Made by a program: the position numbers and the translations under genes. Below, one piece after another: positions 9,742 through 21,091 of a stretch of DNA of 64,000 nucleotides; position 1 is the stretch's first letter; each line of letters starts with the position of its first letter. The notes beneath the pieces were generated by a model that saw only the letters and a list, made by a program, of their open reading frames with translations, searched no databases and had not been told where the DNA came from. Source of the stretch: Nymphaea colorata (lineage: Eukaryota > Streptophyta > Magnoliopsida > Nymphaeales > Nymphaeaceae). The DNA is taken from contig NW_022204507.1 in NCBI RefSeq assembly GCF_008831285.2, positions 1-64,000 of the forward strand, in the 5' to 3' direction.

Positions 9742-11980
9742 TGGTGCCAATATCGTTGTTTGAATCGCACTGTTCAAATATGCCAAAATCAATTTTTGTG
9801 ACCGATAAGTTCGCCGCCTGTTAGTTAATGTTGGTTTTTTTGTTTAAAGAATACTATTTTAATGGTTATTCGCTTTTATTTCATATGCTTATTCATTTAT
9901 ACCTTTTTCTGATTCACAAATTGAAGCGATCGAGTGATCTGCCTGACCGATTCTATTCTTTCTTGATTGGTTTCCACCGCGAAATATGAACACTTAATTA
10001 AGTGCGTTGCAGTGCCACATACTGAATGGGTATGGATTGGTGTGCCTTGTAAACCGAAAATCCCCATCGGTTCCACAAGCATAGAAGAATGCTGATGTGC
10101 TTGAAGTACTGGTTGCATTTGGATGGATTTTACAATTGCTAAATTCTTATGAATCTTCAAGACAGCCGAACGCATCCGGACCTAAGAAAGAAAAAAAAAA
10201 GTCATAGGGACATACCAATTTTGTATCATAATTCCTAATTAATTACATGAAGAGCAGATTGGGGGGCACAAATATGACAAAATTAATGTTGAAATATTTA
10301 AAATTAGAAAACTTCATTTTGATTGGTAAATGAAAAGAAGTCATTTCCACAGCAGCTATTATAAAATATAACATTGGATTCAATCCACCAAGAGTGATGT
10401 AATTTAGTTGACAAATATTCGTGAAACCCAAGCCTAAGTTGGGTCTTTTACCTGAAAAACAAAAATTTATTATGATTTGTGTAGGCATTTTCTTTCTATG
10501 CCATGGTTCGCTAGTTTTTTAATGTAGTTTCTTGTTTTCTCATCACACGTCAACCAATCCATATCATATCTCAAAATCTTTCTACTTACATGCCGGCACT
10601 AGCACTTAGTTTATTTTGCCCACAAGTTCAGGTGGTCTGACGTTTTAGTATTGCAGTATGTTTCGAGGCCTATACCCACACGATAGAGATCTTGGTATGC
10701 CAACTAGAATAATAATCTCTGCCTTGGCAGTGTTTTATATTGGAAAGCTAATTAAGCACCTGTTCTGTGTTTGTTGCTCCCATGTGGAATGAACAATATC
10801 AACAACTAAGAATCCAGACATTAAAATTTTAATCATAGAGTTACTCATTTGACTGGGAATGCCATGAATATGAATCAATTTGGATCATTGCACATTCCAG
10901 CAAAAGTAAAGGCTTTTGGAAAAATCCATAATCGCAGGCAGGTTCAGGGGTTGGAGACCTTGTTTCTCTTGCATGAACAGTTTTTAAAGAATAAGAAATA
11001 ATATTATAAAATTCAAAGATATACATTAATTGGAAAAAGGAAAATAGTAACGTCATGCCAACAGCATCTTTGTGTGATGTGAGTCGAATGAAATAGTGTG
11101 TATTCATGGGCTACGCATGTTAGTGGTCCATCACAAGCTTTTCTAACACCTCGTCCTTGCTCAAGTTTTCCTCATGCTTGAATTTTATTTTCTGTGTGTT
11201 CTGAAATTCATGACTACCACAAGAAAAACACTCTACTAATGCCCCAAAAACATCAGTCAAAATACGGAAATCATTTGTAATTGATGGCAGAATCAATCAA
11301 GCTCATAATGGTTCAAGGGGACACGTTACCTCTGGGCTGGAAAGTACAATCTTTCTAGCTATATATTTATCATGTATGCTCTGTCCTGTTATTATTATGT
11401 GGACACAAGAAATAACTAGATATATCATTACACTTTCAATGCTACCAGATTAAAATGTGGAACACTGAACAATATACTTGAGCACGTAAAGACACAGCAA
11501 ACTTTGAAAAGTTCAGATATCAAAAGATTTACAATGAAATTTGAGCAACACTTGTTTGTAGAAAATTTGGACCTCGGATAATTTTAATTTCTCTAGATCC
11601 AAATCTGAACAATAATTTATGATGACAAAATCTGGCAGGGTCTCGGTGTCCCAAAAAATTCTAACAACATATTGGTAGAATCCCGTTATCAAAATCGTGA
11701 ATTTCATCAAGCAACACACTTAATAATAGACCACTGTTATTCATAAAGTGCTTGCAAAGTAACACAATACTTAAGTGGACTTACTGAGCTTCTGTTGCTA
11801 AGCATGTTTCCCACGAGCATCGAACCTTCACTTGATGCGCACACTAACTCAACGACTTCACTAGTTCTCAAAGTGAGCACACAGGCACCTTCACATTGAC
11901 TTTCACTCAGCTGAATTCAATCCACACCAGAATGACCAGCACCCCTACTTGTAGTGAGAAGATGTCGGTGGTGGAAAGCA
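9740..11980. other. Unit spacer without recognisable gene
   Basis: AT-rich DNA shared with about 23.33-24.9 kb, 48.4-49.85 kb and, in older form, 33.9-36.1 kb. Reading frames are short and differ between copies. The part from about 11.75 kb on leads into the copia 3' end and may include LTR sequence. Confidence 0.55.
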
Positions 11981-12039
11981 AGAGAGAACACAAGTTCTTT
12001 CGACTCTTCTAAAGAGTCGGTGATGAACTGCTACAATTT

Positions 12040-13260
12040 TTCCCTCATTACTGTCTCTTTACTTAATAACACCTACAACTCTTCTGAACTTGGTGAATGT
12101 CTGCATTAGCTGCCCCTTGGTGAATATATGAGCAAGCTGATCTTCTAAAATAATTTATAACTATATCTCAACTCTCAGCACTTTTTCTCTGATATAGTAA
12201 TGTTGCACTTCTATATGTTTTGTCCGAGCAAAGAAGATGAGATTCTCTCCAAGTCTAATATTACCTTCAGTATCTCAGTAGAGTCACACTATATGATCTA
12301 CATCTTGTTAAATGTCTTCCAGCTATGGCATTAGTCAAATACATTTTGGTGTTGCTTGAGATGCAGCTATATATTCTGTTTCTGTTGTGGACAATGAAAA
12401 TACTGGTTGTCTTTTGATACACCATGAAATTGCCTCACTTCGAAGACTAAATGTCTATTTAGTAGTCTACCTACGAGCCAACAAATCTCAAGCATCATCA
12501 GCATCACAATGACCGATGACTTGATGAGCTGATCCGCTTTCGTAGAGTATACCATAGTGAGTAGTTTATTTAACATACCTTATTATTCATCTCACTGCTT
12601 CTAAATGCAGCTTTGAGTCGCAAGAATCTACTCTTAACACTAACTACGTTTGCAATGCTTGGTCTTGACAATGTTAAGTATGCTTGCCTTCCTCAATGTG
12701 CAGACATAGTTTGACTTATTTATAGATCTAAATCTTCCAAGCTGTTCCATATAGATTTCATAGTCAAACTCTTCATGCCAAAAGGCATTCTTCAGAACCA
12801 TTCGCCTTAGCTTCCAAGATTTGGTTGCAACGATAACTATCAACACATGTACATATGTGACCTTAGCAACAAGACTGAAAGTCTTTTAAAAGTCAATACC
12901 ATACTGATATGAAAATCCTTTCGTGAGCAGACGAGCCATGTATCTATCAATTGAGTCACTTGTCTTTCTTTTTATTTTGTCAACCTACTTGGAGGTAATG
13001 GGTTTTACTCTTGCAGCTTTAGTACAAGCTCCTAGGTCTTGTTTTACATCAATACCTTCATCTTGTCTTTCATTGCGGCTTGCCATTTGTCAACATATTT
13101 TGTTTCTTTGAAAGTTGCTAACTCGATCTTCAATAGGATGACATAATCTTCATCAACATACTTGGAATTTGGCTTTTGGACTCTTGTTAATCTTCTTAAT
13201 GTTGTAGGTGTCTCTTCTTTCTTTTACTTTCTCTTTACTTGGTATCTGCTAGTACATTAT
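12040..13260 (-). mobile_element. Ty1/copia pol remnant (RT to RNase H), unit B1
   Basis: Broken minus-strand frames match copia polyprotein order. From high to low coordinate they are: the linker with QKPNSKYVDEDY, a reverse-transcriptase piece (KNAFWHEEFDYEIYMEQ, near 12.73-12.80 kb), an RNase H piece (the altered STTEAEY region near 12.37-12.45 kb) and the terminal RTKHIEVQHYYIRE and FTKG-type motifs (about 12.1-12.23 kb). Frameshifts and stops separate them, and about 400 bp holding the YVDD core is deleted here. A polypurine tract adjoins the coding end. Non-functional. Confidence 0.85.
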
Positions 13261-14350
13261 GTTTGGATGTGTTGTGTCAAGGCAGCACAATGGGCATCAC
13301 AGCAAGAGAACACCATGATCAACAGACCTTGGCATTTGCCCTCTCTCCAATATCTGAGTGCTACAGTTGGTTGGAAATTGGACCTACATCTCAAGGTGCC
13401 GGTGAATGGTAGAACCCTTGAAGAAATGATGGAGAAATTCAATAGAGGAGAAAGAAAATGTGAAAAAATGGAAAAAGAGAGATGAAAACGAAAAGTGATC
13501 GGATTTTATAATGTCTTAAATGAATTATGAAATCGCACCAAAGAATTACTTCTACAATAGAGTACCTTACTCTTTTCATAAGACAAAAATAGGTCTAGAA
13601 ACGCAGTCCTATTCGTCCTAAACATTGGCCACCAAGTTTGAAGCAAAGCTAGTGATACGCTTTGGTGCATTGTGAGGTTGCCGACTAAGTTAAGAGGTCG
13701 TTTGACAAGTGTTCCTCTAGATAGAACAGACAAGACGTCTTGTCTACCACATCTCTGTCCCGTCCATCCTGTCATCGGTATTCTTTGTTTATTGTTTGAT
13801 GGTTTTAGGAACAGAACACCATGTCCATTCTAACCAGTTTTTATTTTCCTTCCTCTTTGTCTTGTCTGTCCTATCTATAATGCTGACGTTTGATTTGTGT
13901 TTTGTGCATTCTGTATGTTTTGTTCAGTGTTTGCATCATATATAGTCTGTTATGTCCGTTGTTTGATAACAAGAACACTATCATCACAAGGCCCATCATT
14001 GTTTGTACATCATATTTATGATATGACACTATCATTGTGAGATTTTCTGGGGCTACAATGCAACTGAATGCATACATTCCAGTAAAAAAATCTCAAATCA
14101 CAAAAACTTCTGTGATAGTGATATGAAACTTGAATATTAATCTTCAATATTATGTGAATTTTGAAGATAGAATACAAAGGTTAAACTTTTCCGAGGAAAA
14201 AAAATGGCCTACTAAACTACAAAATTTTTAATATACAAGCAGCAGAAGATAGCTTGTTCAGACAGATAAAATCAAAACTCTCAAGACAATGCATGTCTAA
14301 ACAAAGAAAAGATATTTTTCTTTATTTTCCACCATCAGAACTTGGCTTCT
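13257..14350. other. Conserved block next to copia, unidentified
   Basis: The stretch upstream of the copia remnant on its strand is shared by units B1, B3 and B4. It does not resemble copia integrase, so it may be a fusion of the retrotransposon to other DNA. A plus-strand frame of about 100 codons crosses it in three copies, but it overlaps copia coding on the other strand. From about 13.69 kb GTTTGA/AGAACAG-like motifs recur as direct repeats. No function assigned. Confidence 0.4.
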
Positions 14351-14352
14351 GA

Positions 14353-14526
14353 TTAGACTGCTGCTTCTATGAGCAGGAAGATGAGAAATGACCAGGAACG
14401 CCGCACAATGTTCGCCTTTGAACCGGACACCTTCTTAAACTCTGCTCCCGTCTTTGGTGCAGCACACCTTATCTTAACTGGCCTGTCACACACAATCTGC
14501 CATCCACGTATGGAGGTCACATTCAT
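14353..14526 (-). CDS. Block W, unidentified 57-codon frame
   Basis: A minus-strand frame from ATG to TAA reads MNVTSIRGWQIVCDRPVK at the start, followed by a basic stretch with KKVSGSKAN and a hydrophobic end. The same frame stays open in unit B2 with substitutions and no indel, but is closed by a TGA in unit B3. I do not recognise it. It could be one exon of a longer gene or a transposon fragment. No splice sites could be assigned. Confidence 0.25.
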   Translation of the reverse strand: MNVTSIRGWQIVCDRPVKIRCAAPKTGAEFKKVSGSKANIVRRSWSFLIFLLIEAAV

Positions 14527-15169
14527 ATTATCAAATCAAACAGACTCACAATGAGAGAAAGAAAGTAGAAAGCCCAAACATTTTGAGGGTGCGTGGCTGA
14601 CCCAACAGCCAAACCTGTATCACCTTGAGATGAAAGCCACAACATGCAAAAAGAAGCATCAAAACAAGCAAGAAGACAACCGGCCTCTGTGCCCCTATAC
14701 CTAATAATCCTTGCATTTTTTCCTCCAGGAAAAAAAAAAAGAAAAAGTGTCACTGTTTGGGAGACTAAAAAATAAAGTGTATTTGGTGGGCTACCCGGTA
14801 TATTTTTGGAGGTTTACATTACATTCTGATCTACCATGTTCCCAAGTCCATCTGGTTGAGTTTGAACTAACGGAATTTGCCATGGAACTCAATTTTGGTT
14901 TTCTTTTTTCATCTGAATTTAGCTTAAGTAGCAAGAGAATATTTCTATGTGATTGATTTAGACTTTTTATCAAACTTCAGTCAACTATCAGTTTCGGATT
15001 CAAATTCAGTTATGAAATTATGTACTAAATCTGATCCATTATATACTATACAGGCATGTACATCTCAATGTATATTAGGAATAGCCCATGCGCCATTGGT
15101 TTCCAACAACGCATGGAATCAAGACCCAACAAGAAGTCGTTCAAGTAATGCACACTTTATATACACAGA

Positions 15170-15853
15170 CGTTTCATCAAACAATTCGAGGGATAGCTAT
15201 GTGGGTACCTGAAAATGAGATGAAAATGTGTAGTTTTCACTCAATGCTGCTGCAGATCCAGAGAGGAATACCAAAGATGAGTGAGAGAGAAGAAGGAGAA
15301 AATTTGATGATTTTCTCGAAGGTTGCCTCACTTCCAAGTTGGTGTAGGATCACCTCAACAAGTGACGACTCAGCCACTCACGCACAAAATTTGGCTGCTG
15401 CGCCAAGGCCCAGTTGAAACACTGATGGCGGTGTCACCATTGTCGTGCCAGCGAACGATGCTGATAAGGTCCTTTGATGCGAAGTGTGGAGGAACTTAAG
15501 AATATCAGATGAGTTGGTGGTTTTTGAGGGTGAGGGCATAACGAGTTCCGCTTGTTGTGAGGTGGATGAGAAAGCTATACCCTTGCAGTGGTTCTTACCT
15601 GGAAGAAGCCATGGCTGCGGTTTGCGGACAGAGAAGCTGTAAGGAAGAGAAGAACGGGTAGCAGGTTGTAGAGATGGAAGAACATACCTTTGGAAGACAT
15701 GTAAACCATTGAAGGGAGGTTGGAATGCAGCCTCCAAATGGTGTTACGGCAATAGGAAGAAATGTGAACAAGGATGGTAGAAGAAGAAGAAGAGTGGAGA
15801 GGCAGTGAGCAATGAAAGGAAAGGAAAAGACTCAAGTGTTGAGTGGTCAGCAT
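15170..15853 (-). pseudogene. Block Y, copy 1: unidentified spliced gene remnant
   Basis: I do not recognise this gene. From ATG at 15851-15853 a frame of 85 codons runs to a GTAAGA donor at 15599. It is Ser/His-rich at the start and includes a hydrophobic stretch (YNLLPVLLFLTASLSA) resembling a signal or transit sequence. A second conserved segment further down contains KDLISIVRWHDNGDTAISV before a GTGAGT donor. Here an 8-bp insertion (CTTAAGTT) shifts that segment's frame, as in unit B3 but not in B4. A third hydrophobic segment near 15.2-15.3 kb ends at GTACCC. The short spacing makes exact introns doubtful. Confidence 0.35.
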
Positions 15854-16274
15854 AGAGCGAGAGTGAAAGAAAGGAATGGAGAAAAGGTGTTTCTAGTGTT
15901 TGGATGACTAATTTAATAACGAGTAAAAAAAATGAATTTTTTAATATAATTCTAACCTCTCTGAAAATAAAGATTGGAAGGAAAAGGAATTCATTTCTTT
16001 TTCCGTTTTCGTGCTTCTCCTTTCCCTAACCATTTTCTTCTCTTGCATTTTCCTTCCATCTATTTATTTTCCTTTCTCTCTATCCATTCAGACAATGCCT
16101 AAGGGTTTTGAGATCAACCATCTCGAGAAAGGAAAATCGTGTGTGCCGCTGGTGAGCGTTCCATGGTGTCTATACCTAGCATTTTCATCTCGAGTCCGTT
16201 TTGAGTGTCCAGCGTCCAATGATTGTGTTGACTTGGCAAAAAATGGAACATCGTGTTCTGTTTCGCAGCATTCC

Positions 16275-17354
16275 TAGGGCTGCACAGTGAGTCGAGCCAA
16301 CTCGGGCTCGACTTGAACTCACCCAGAAAAACTCAACTCATTTATAAATGAGTCGAGTTAGAGCTCACCCATTAAACTCGAAATGCTAAACGAGTCGAGT
16401 TCGAGTTGCAAGAACTCGACTCGTTTAATCTTGACTCGACTCGTTATTTGAAATAAACTGAATCGTACAAACTGGTTCGTGAAACCGGTTCACCGGTTTA
16501 GGGTTAAAACGAAAGCCAATCTTCCGGTCTTGAATCTCTTCATCTTTTCCTTATGCTGGTCTCTCTCTTCTCGATTTCTTGTCTTCCCTCTTCCGTCGAC
16601 CACGATGTCCAAACGAGACGAGGTGACGAGAGACAACCAAGGTCCATGGTACCACCCTTCGCCTTCGGTCGTCCGTGTTTCGTTTGGAAGGGGAAGGCTG
16701 AAGGGGTGAAGCTGCGAAGCGCCGAAGGGCAAGCACCAAGTGCGGCAGCCGGTTGCCAGCAGCAGACTAGCCGGCAAGGCGGCGGGTGGCAGGTGCTTCT
16801 TCTTCTTCTTGAATCGTTTCTTGTTTTGTTGGGTTTTCATTTTTTTCCCATTTTTCAGCGGTCTTGCCTCAAGCTTCTTGGTCTGATTTTTGTGCTCAAG
16901 AACAGAAGAAGCGCCTGGATCTTGCTTGCGTGGTCCGTGCCATGTGACCTTTGTGCCGGACTCCTGGTTATGGTTTATCTTCTCCCTTGTTTTTTTTTTA
17001 GTTTATTGTTTTTGTCCTTTTTGTTGAATCTTGTGGTGTTTGTTGAACCTTGTGATGTTTTCTAATGACTGTTTTATTTTGCTCTCACTGATCGTACATT
17101 TGTTGTTCTCATTTTCTTGTTTTGTTGTTTTTACATTGTGTAACGATGGAGGAGTTTGGCTTCTGTTCCTTTTTTGTTGTTCATGAGAACACTGAATGAG
17201 TTAAGCGAGCCCGAGCTCGAGCTCGACTTTGTGTAATCGAGTCGAGCTCGAGCTTGTGTTAGGGAGCTCGACTCGAGTTTGAGTCGAGCTCTTTGAGCTG
17301 AGTCGAGCTCGAGCTGTGCAAGCTTGAGCTCGACTCAGCTCGTGTGCAGCCCTA
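16275..17354. mobile_element. Non-autonomous hAT element, 1080 bp, complete
   Basis: The ends are TAGGGCTGCACA and TGTGCAGCCCTA, perfect 12-bp inverted repeats. The flanks are AGCATTCC (16267-16274) and AGCATTTC (17355-17362), an 8-bp target duplication with one mismatch. Both subterminal regions are packed with GAGTCGAG / CTCGAGCTCG-like motifs in both orientations, as expected of transposase-binding clusters in hAT elements. The inside has a G+C-rich stretch (about 16.6-16.78 kb) and T-rich DNA but no transposase, so mobility would need enzyme from elsewhere. Confidence 0.9.
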
Positions 17355-18090
17355 AGCATTTCACCCCATTCTGCAGTGTCTTGTCCTGCTCTTTGGGCAG
17401 CTGGCTTAGAGTTAGTTAGGCAAGGGGTGATGAGAAAGGAAGCTACACGAGTTTCAAAGAGAGAGAGAGAGAGAGAGAGTTGGAGGAATGAAGGTGGGAA
17501 TATAAATTTGTAGTTGGTTGTTCCATCATTTGACAGGAAGTCAAACCTTCCATGCAATCTTCTGTATGAGACATGGGGTCTGCTTTCTTCGGTGTTTCAT
17601 GGTGCTGCATGCCCCACCGAGCTTCAACTTCTTCATTGGTGATTTTTTTTTACAGCACAAGAATTTGATGCCCCAAATACTCATAATGGACATTGGCTGC
17701 CTATCGGCCTCATTCTTCTGTTTCGTTTAAAGTTATTCATTTTGCATTAGTAACACATATTATGAAATGAAAATTTTATTGGAACGTGGTCCCAAATTGT
17801 AAACAATTTCCCACGTTTTATTTATTTCAAACATGTTACACCAGTCTCAAACGGTTAGACAATACTTATATATATATATATATTTATTTATTTATTTATT
17901 TATGTAGGCACACACACAGGACACCCCTGCTAGACGCACACACACACATAATATTATAGGAACACACCCTTGCAACACACACACATATAGAGATACCCTT
18001 GCCCTAGTCCCTTGCTTTTCAAATTTGCAATGCCTGAGCCCGTTGCCCCACACCTGCACTGGTACCTGCACCTTTGTGACTTGGTGCTGG
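17355..18090. other. Intergenic DNA with GA, TA, TTTA and CA runs
   Basis: It holds a GA run near 17456-17479 and a TA/TTTA/CACACA cluster at about 17868-17945. No gene is seen. The part from about 17.6 kb on reappears at 27.77-28.3 kb. Confidence 0.5.
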
Positions 18091-18549
18091 TTAATTAGAA
18101 GGTTGATGTGCATGTGGCCCACCTGCACTTGCACCTACACAACACATGTGCCGTGGTTCGTGTTTCTTAGAAGGCTGATGTGCGTGTGCCCCACCTGCAC
18201 TTGCACCTCCATCCGTGTGACTTTGTTTCTTAGGAGGCTGCTTAGAAGACAGATGAACACTTGCCCCAGCCCCACCTGCACTTGCAGCTGCATCCGTATT
18301 ACTTGGTTCATGTTTCTTAAAAGTCTTCTTGGAAGGCTGATCTGCTTCTTCGGTAGGAGGTGGAGGTGGAAGTGAGGGTGGAGGAGGAGTTGGTTGTTGA
18401 CCACTTTCCTGCAATGGGAAATATGACAATTGAACACTTTTGGGAGCAGAAATGCTGTTAAGGAAAAAAAGAAATGAAGTTTTGCATACTTTAGGTCCAT
18501 CGTATTTCATTTCTATCGTAATTGTACTTGCAGTCTCCTTGTTCGGTCT
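18091..18549 (-). CDS. Gene Z, copy Z1: Pro-rich/His-rich repeat exon
   Basis: I do not recognise this gene. Exon 18490-18549 follows CTCTAACAG, reads RPNKETASTITIEMKYDGPK and ends at a GTATGC donor. After an 81-bp GT-AG intron, exon 18091-18408 continues in phase 0 for 105 codons to TAA: a proline run (PTPPPPSLPPPPP), a Lys-rich linker, then imperfect repeats with ASAGGAHAHQPSKKHEP. The first exon is one base shorter than in the three other copies, so its upstream phase may be lost. The repeat exon occupies the same place as the unrelated 24-residue repeat in Z0. A low-complexity, possibly secreted or cell-wall-type protein is one reading; no start exon was found. Confidence 0.4.
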   Translation of the reverse strand, partial: RPNKETASTITIEMKYDGPKVCKTSFLFFLNSISAPKSVQLSYFPLQESGQQPTPPPPSLPPPPPTEEADQPSKKTFKKHEPSNTDAAASAGGAGASVHLSSKQPPKKQSHTDGGASAGGAHAHQPSKKHEPRHMCCVGASAGGPHAHQPSN

Positions 18550-19257
18550 CTGTTAGAGAGAGCAATAACCGAGTCTTATTTCAAGTCAATAATTTCTGGG
18601 AAACATGTGAGCAATAAGCAGATCAAAATCTTCTAGGTAGTCCTATTGTTTGCTACAGGAATGACCTGCCTGCACGTCCTCTTCTTGTGTTCCTCTGAAT
18701 GACACAACATACAACACAAGAACAAAAAATACACTAACCCAGCACTTGTTTCTACAAGTGGTCACGAGGCATGACACAAGGCAGCAAAGATTATGCACAT
18801 GACAAAAAATCTTTGAGCACACTTGAAAGCCTTTCTCACACACTTTTCGCTGACCCAAAGGGCCATATATATATACATGACAAAAAAAACTGAAAAATAA
18901 ATGACATGACTCTTGGTGATTCCACTATAGCCATAATTGACATGACTCCTGGTGATTCCACTATGGTTATAATTGACATATGCATTAAAAACAAAAAACA
19001 GAAAATTAAAATAGGCAAGGTGAAGGGGCACTTGTCATACGATGGAATTATTGGGGAACCCAAAAGTTGAACCCTTGACCTTCTTCATAAAAACAGCTGC
19101 ACACGTTTTTAATTTTTTGCATTAACTTTCATCATATATTCCGCATTGTCCATAGGAGACAATGTGTTCTATTATTTTGCTTTTGCTTTAGAAAGTGTTC
19201 TTGAGCACCCGATAATGTGGATCACATGTCAGCATTCTAATTTTCAATTTTTGCAGG

Positions 19258-19450
19258 TTTAAAAATTCGGTTTCCAGTGGAAATTATCTATTAGACAATC
19301 TGTAACCTCCTGGCTTGAAAGTGAGGTCATATTTGGCTGCCAATTGCTTTCACTGGCCATAAGATCATCCAGTGAACAAGACTATGAATCAAATGGAATA
19401 TTTTCCTCATGTCTGCAGAAGTTTGAGAATAGGAGTTACAAGTACCGCAC
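19258..19450 (-). other. Conserved exon-like block of unknown gene
   Basis: On the minus strand, after a TTCTGCAG acceptor-like site, the frame reads EENIPFDS, a TAG stop, then SCSLDDL.ASESNWQPN and onward to a stop. The copy at 28868-29040 keeps the same frame and the same TAG. The plus strand is also open here, so coding is not certain. It may be a decayed upstream exon of gene Z. Confidence 0.25.
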
Positions 19451-20333
19451 CCCAAATCATTATCTTTTTCAAATAATTTAAAATTTTGTCCTGCACATGA
19501 CCTACAAAGGATATGAATATTTGGGAAATCCTGGACACTTGTCAGTTTGCCAAATCATTTTTTGACGCATATTTCTTTCAATTGCATAAATATGTGATTG
19601 AGATATCAGAGGTTGGTTTTGGTTCATTTTTTTAGCACCAAATTGTACTCCAAGCCTATTGTGAAATTCTGATGCTCACCTCAATTATATGGTGTCTGAA
19701 ATGAGCCAATATCAAATAAGTCACACTTTAGGGGATGTGGCATAGGGAGACGAGCCATAAGAGCTAGGCAGGTGGATAAAGGTTCCAAATCCCTGCCCAT
19801 CCTGGAGACTGGAGAAGGACCAACACGATTTTATGGACTTCAGAAAGTGGGATATAAATGGTTAGGGATATGTCTTTAAGTATAGTTGGTAAACTTTTGA
19901 ATCAGATTGAAATAACTTGAAGATTGGTTTTCAGGTCAAAGTGTTGACTTGGTGATTCAGATGGGTTAGATTATAAATTTTTATACTACATTTTTTCTAT
20001 AAGTACATGAAGAAAGTAAGTCTCTAAGGACTCCATGTTTGATTTCTTCCAACTAAAATTGAATGACATGGAATATGAGTACATACTTAGTAACTTAAGA
20101 AATAACATTTAGTATTTAGCAATGCATGATGCAGTTAGGAGACAATCAAAACATACTCGGCAAGCCCCAACTCCTGACCTCATAAGTGGATGCAGAAATA
20201 TTTAGTATTTATTGGTACATGACTCTAATAGATGAGAGGGAGTTACATGCTTGGCCGTGGATGGTGTACAGCTTTCAGGGCATGACAATTGTACCCCTTG
20301 CCTAGTTTTGTGAGTGCATGTCGTGCACATGAA

Positions 20334-20341
20334 CTTATATA
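20334..20341 (-). promoter_or_regulatory. TATA-like box between genes X and Z, unit B1
   Basis: TATATAAG on the minus strand, followed by a short frame starting MCTTCTHKTRQG. The same box and a similar frame occur in unit B2. It may be the promoter of gene Z, which lies downstream; this is inference. Confidence 0.3.
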
Positions 20342-21091
20342 CAATGCAAATGTGTAAAGACCTGTGCATATAACCATCTTCACTAGCAATTATCTCATTG
20401 ATTTCGTTCTTCATACCAAGACCCTGTCTAGATATGTTCAGAAATCTATATATATCGATATTTCGGCCATTTATATTCACAGTAGATTTATAATGGATGA
20501 AATACGCTCATATATGCTTTATTAACTGAAACCTCTTGTCTATGTAAACCAGTGGAAGTTCTTGTTCATCATTGTCGAGCGAGCACCTGCACGATGCAGG
20601 AAAAGCAAAAATTACAATTTGCAAGATGAAGTTCTGAAGCGGGAAGGGATCAGTGGAAGAATTCAGATCAATGATGCTTACATTACAGGAGCAAATTCAG
20701 CGAATAGCTGCTTCAGTTGCTGCCTATTGCGGACTGAAACCTTGATTTCTCGAACCCCTGTGACAAGGATAATGTCGTCCAATGGCTCTATAATGGTTGG
20801 ATTGTTAATGTGTTTCATGAACCTGTTAGTAGAATAGTTTCTAAATTGTTTTCATTGCCAAACAGCCCGATCCTATGAGTCACATATTTTTCATGTCTAG
20901 TTTTAGCTGATTTAGATACCGAAGAATCAAGTACCCCTTTTTTGCATGGCGAATTAAGGAGACCCTTAAATTGTTTATAGCCTAAAGGTAGAGGATACAA
21001 GTGAAATCGCCCAAGCAGGCTGGGGTGGAACAAAGGAAGAGTAGAGGGTTGCTATCAAGTTTTCTTGAGTCCAGCCTAATGGGGTCCGAAT

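Larger units (their letters stand above)
8336..20809. repeat. Repeating unit B, copy 1
   Basis: In order of rising coordinate the unit holds exons 2 and 1 of gene X, TA microsatellites, a spacer, a copia pol remnant, block W, block Y, a complete hAT-type element, gene Z and gene X exons 4-3 of the next copy. Compared with other units it lacks about 400 bp of copia reverse transcriptase (near 12.68 kb) and about 150 bp near 14.58 kb. It is the only unit in the window with a complete hAT element. Confidence 0.85.

Noticed and set aside
13162-13485. 107-codon plus-strand frame, repeated at 51239-51562 and partly at 60357-60647
   Set aside because: It overlaps recognisable copia coding on the minus strand and ends in a plain block without splice or start context. 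Persistence is explained by recent duplication. Not excluded, but unsupported.
13686-14030. Possible MITE starting GGTCGTTTGACAAGTGTTC
   Set aside because: The similar motif further on is in direct, not inverted, orientation, and I found no target duplication.
16553-17065. 170-codon plus-strand frame
   Set aside because: It is inside the non-autonomous hAT element and is not kept in the copies at 54.7 and 63.5 kb, where indels shift it. No transposase motif.
17868-17945. Regular TTTA/CACACA array considered as a CRISPR-like or satellite array
   Set aside because: It is simple-sequence repeat without spacers; CRISPR is not expected in plant nuclear DNA.
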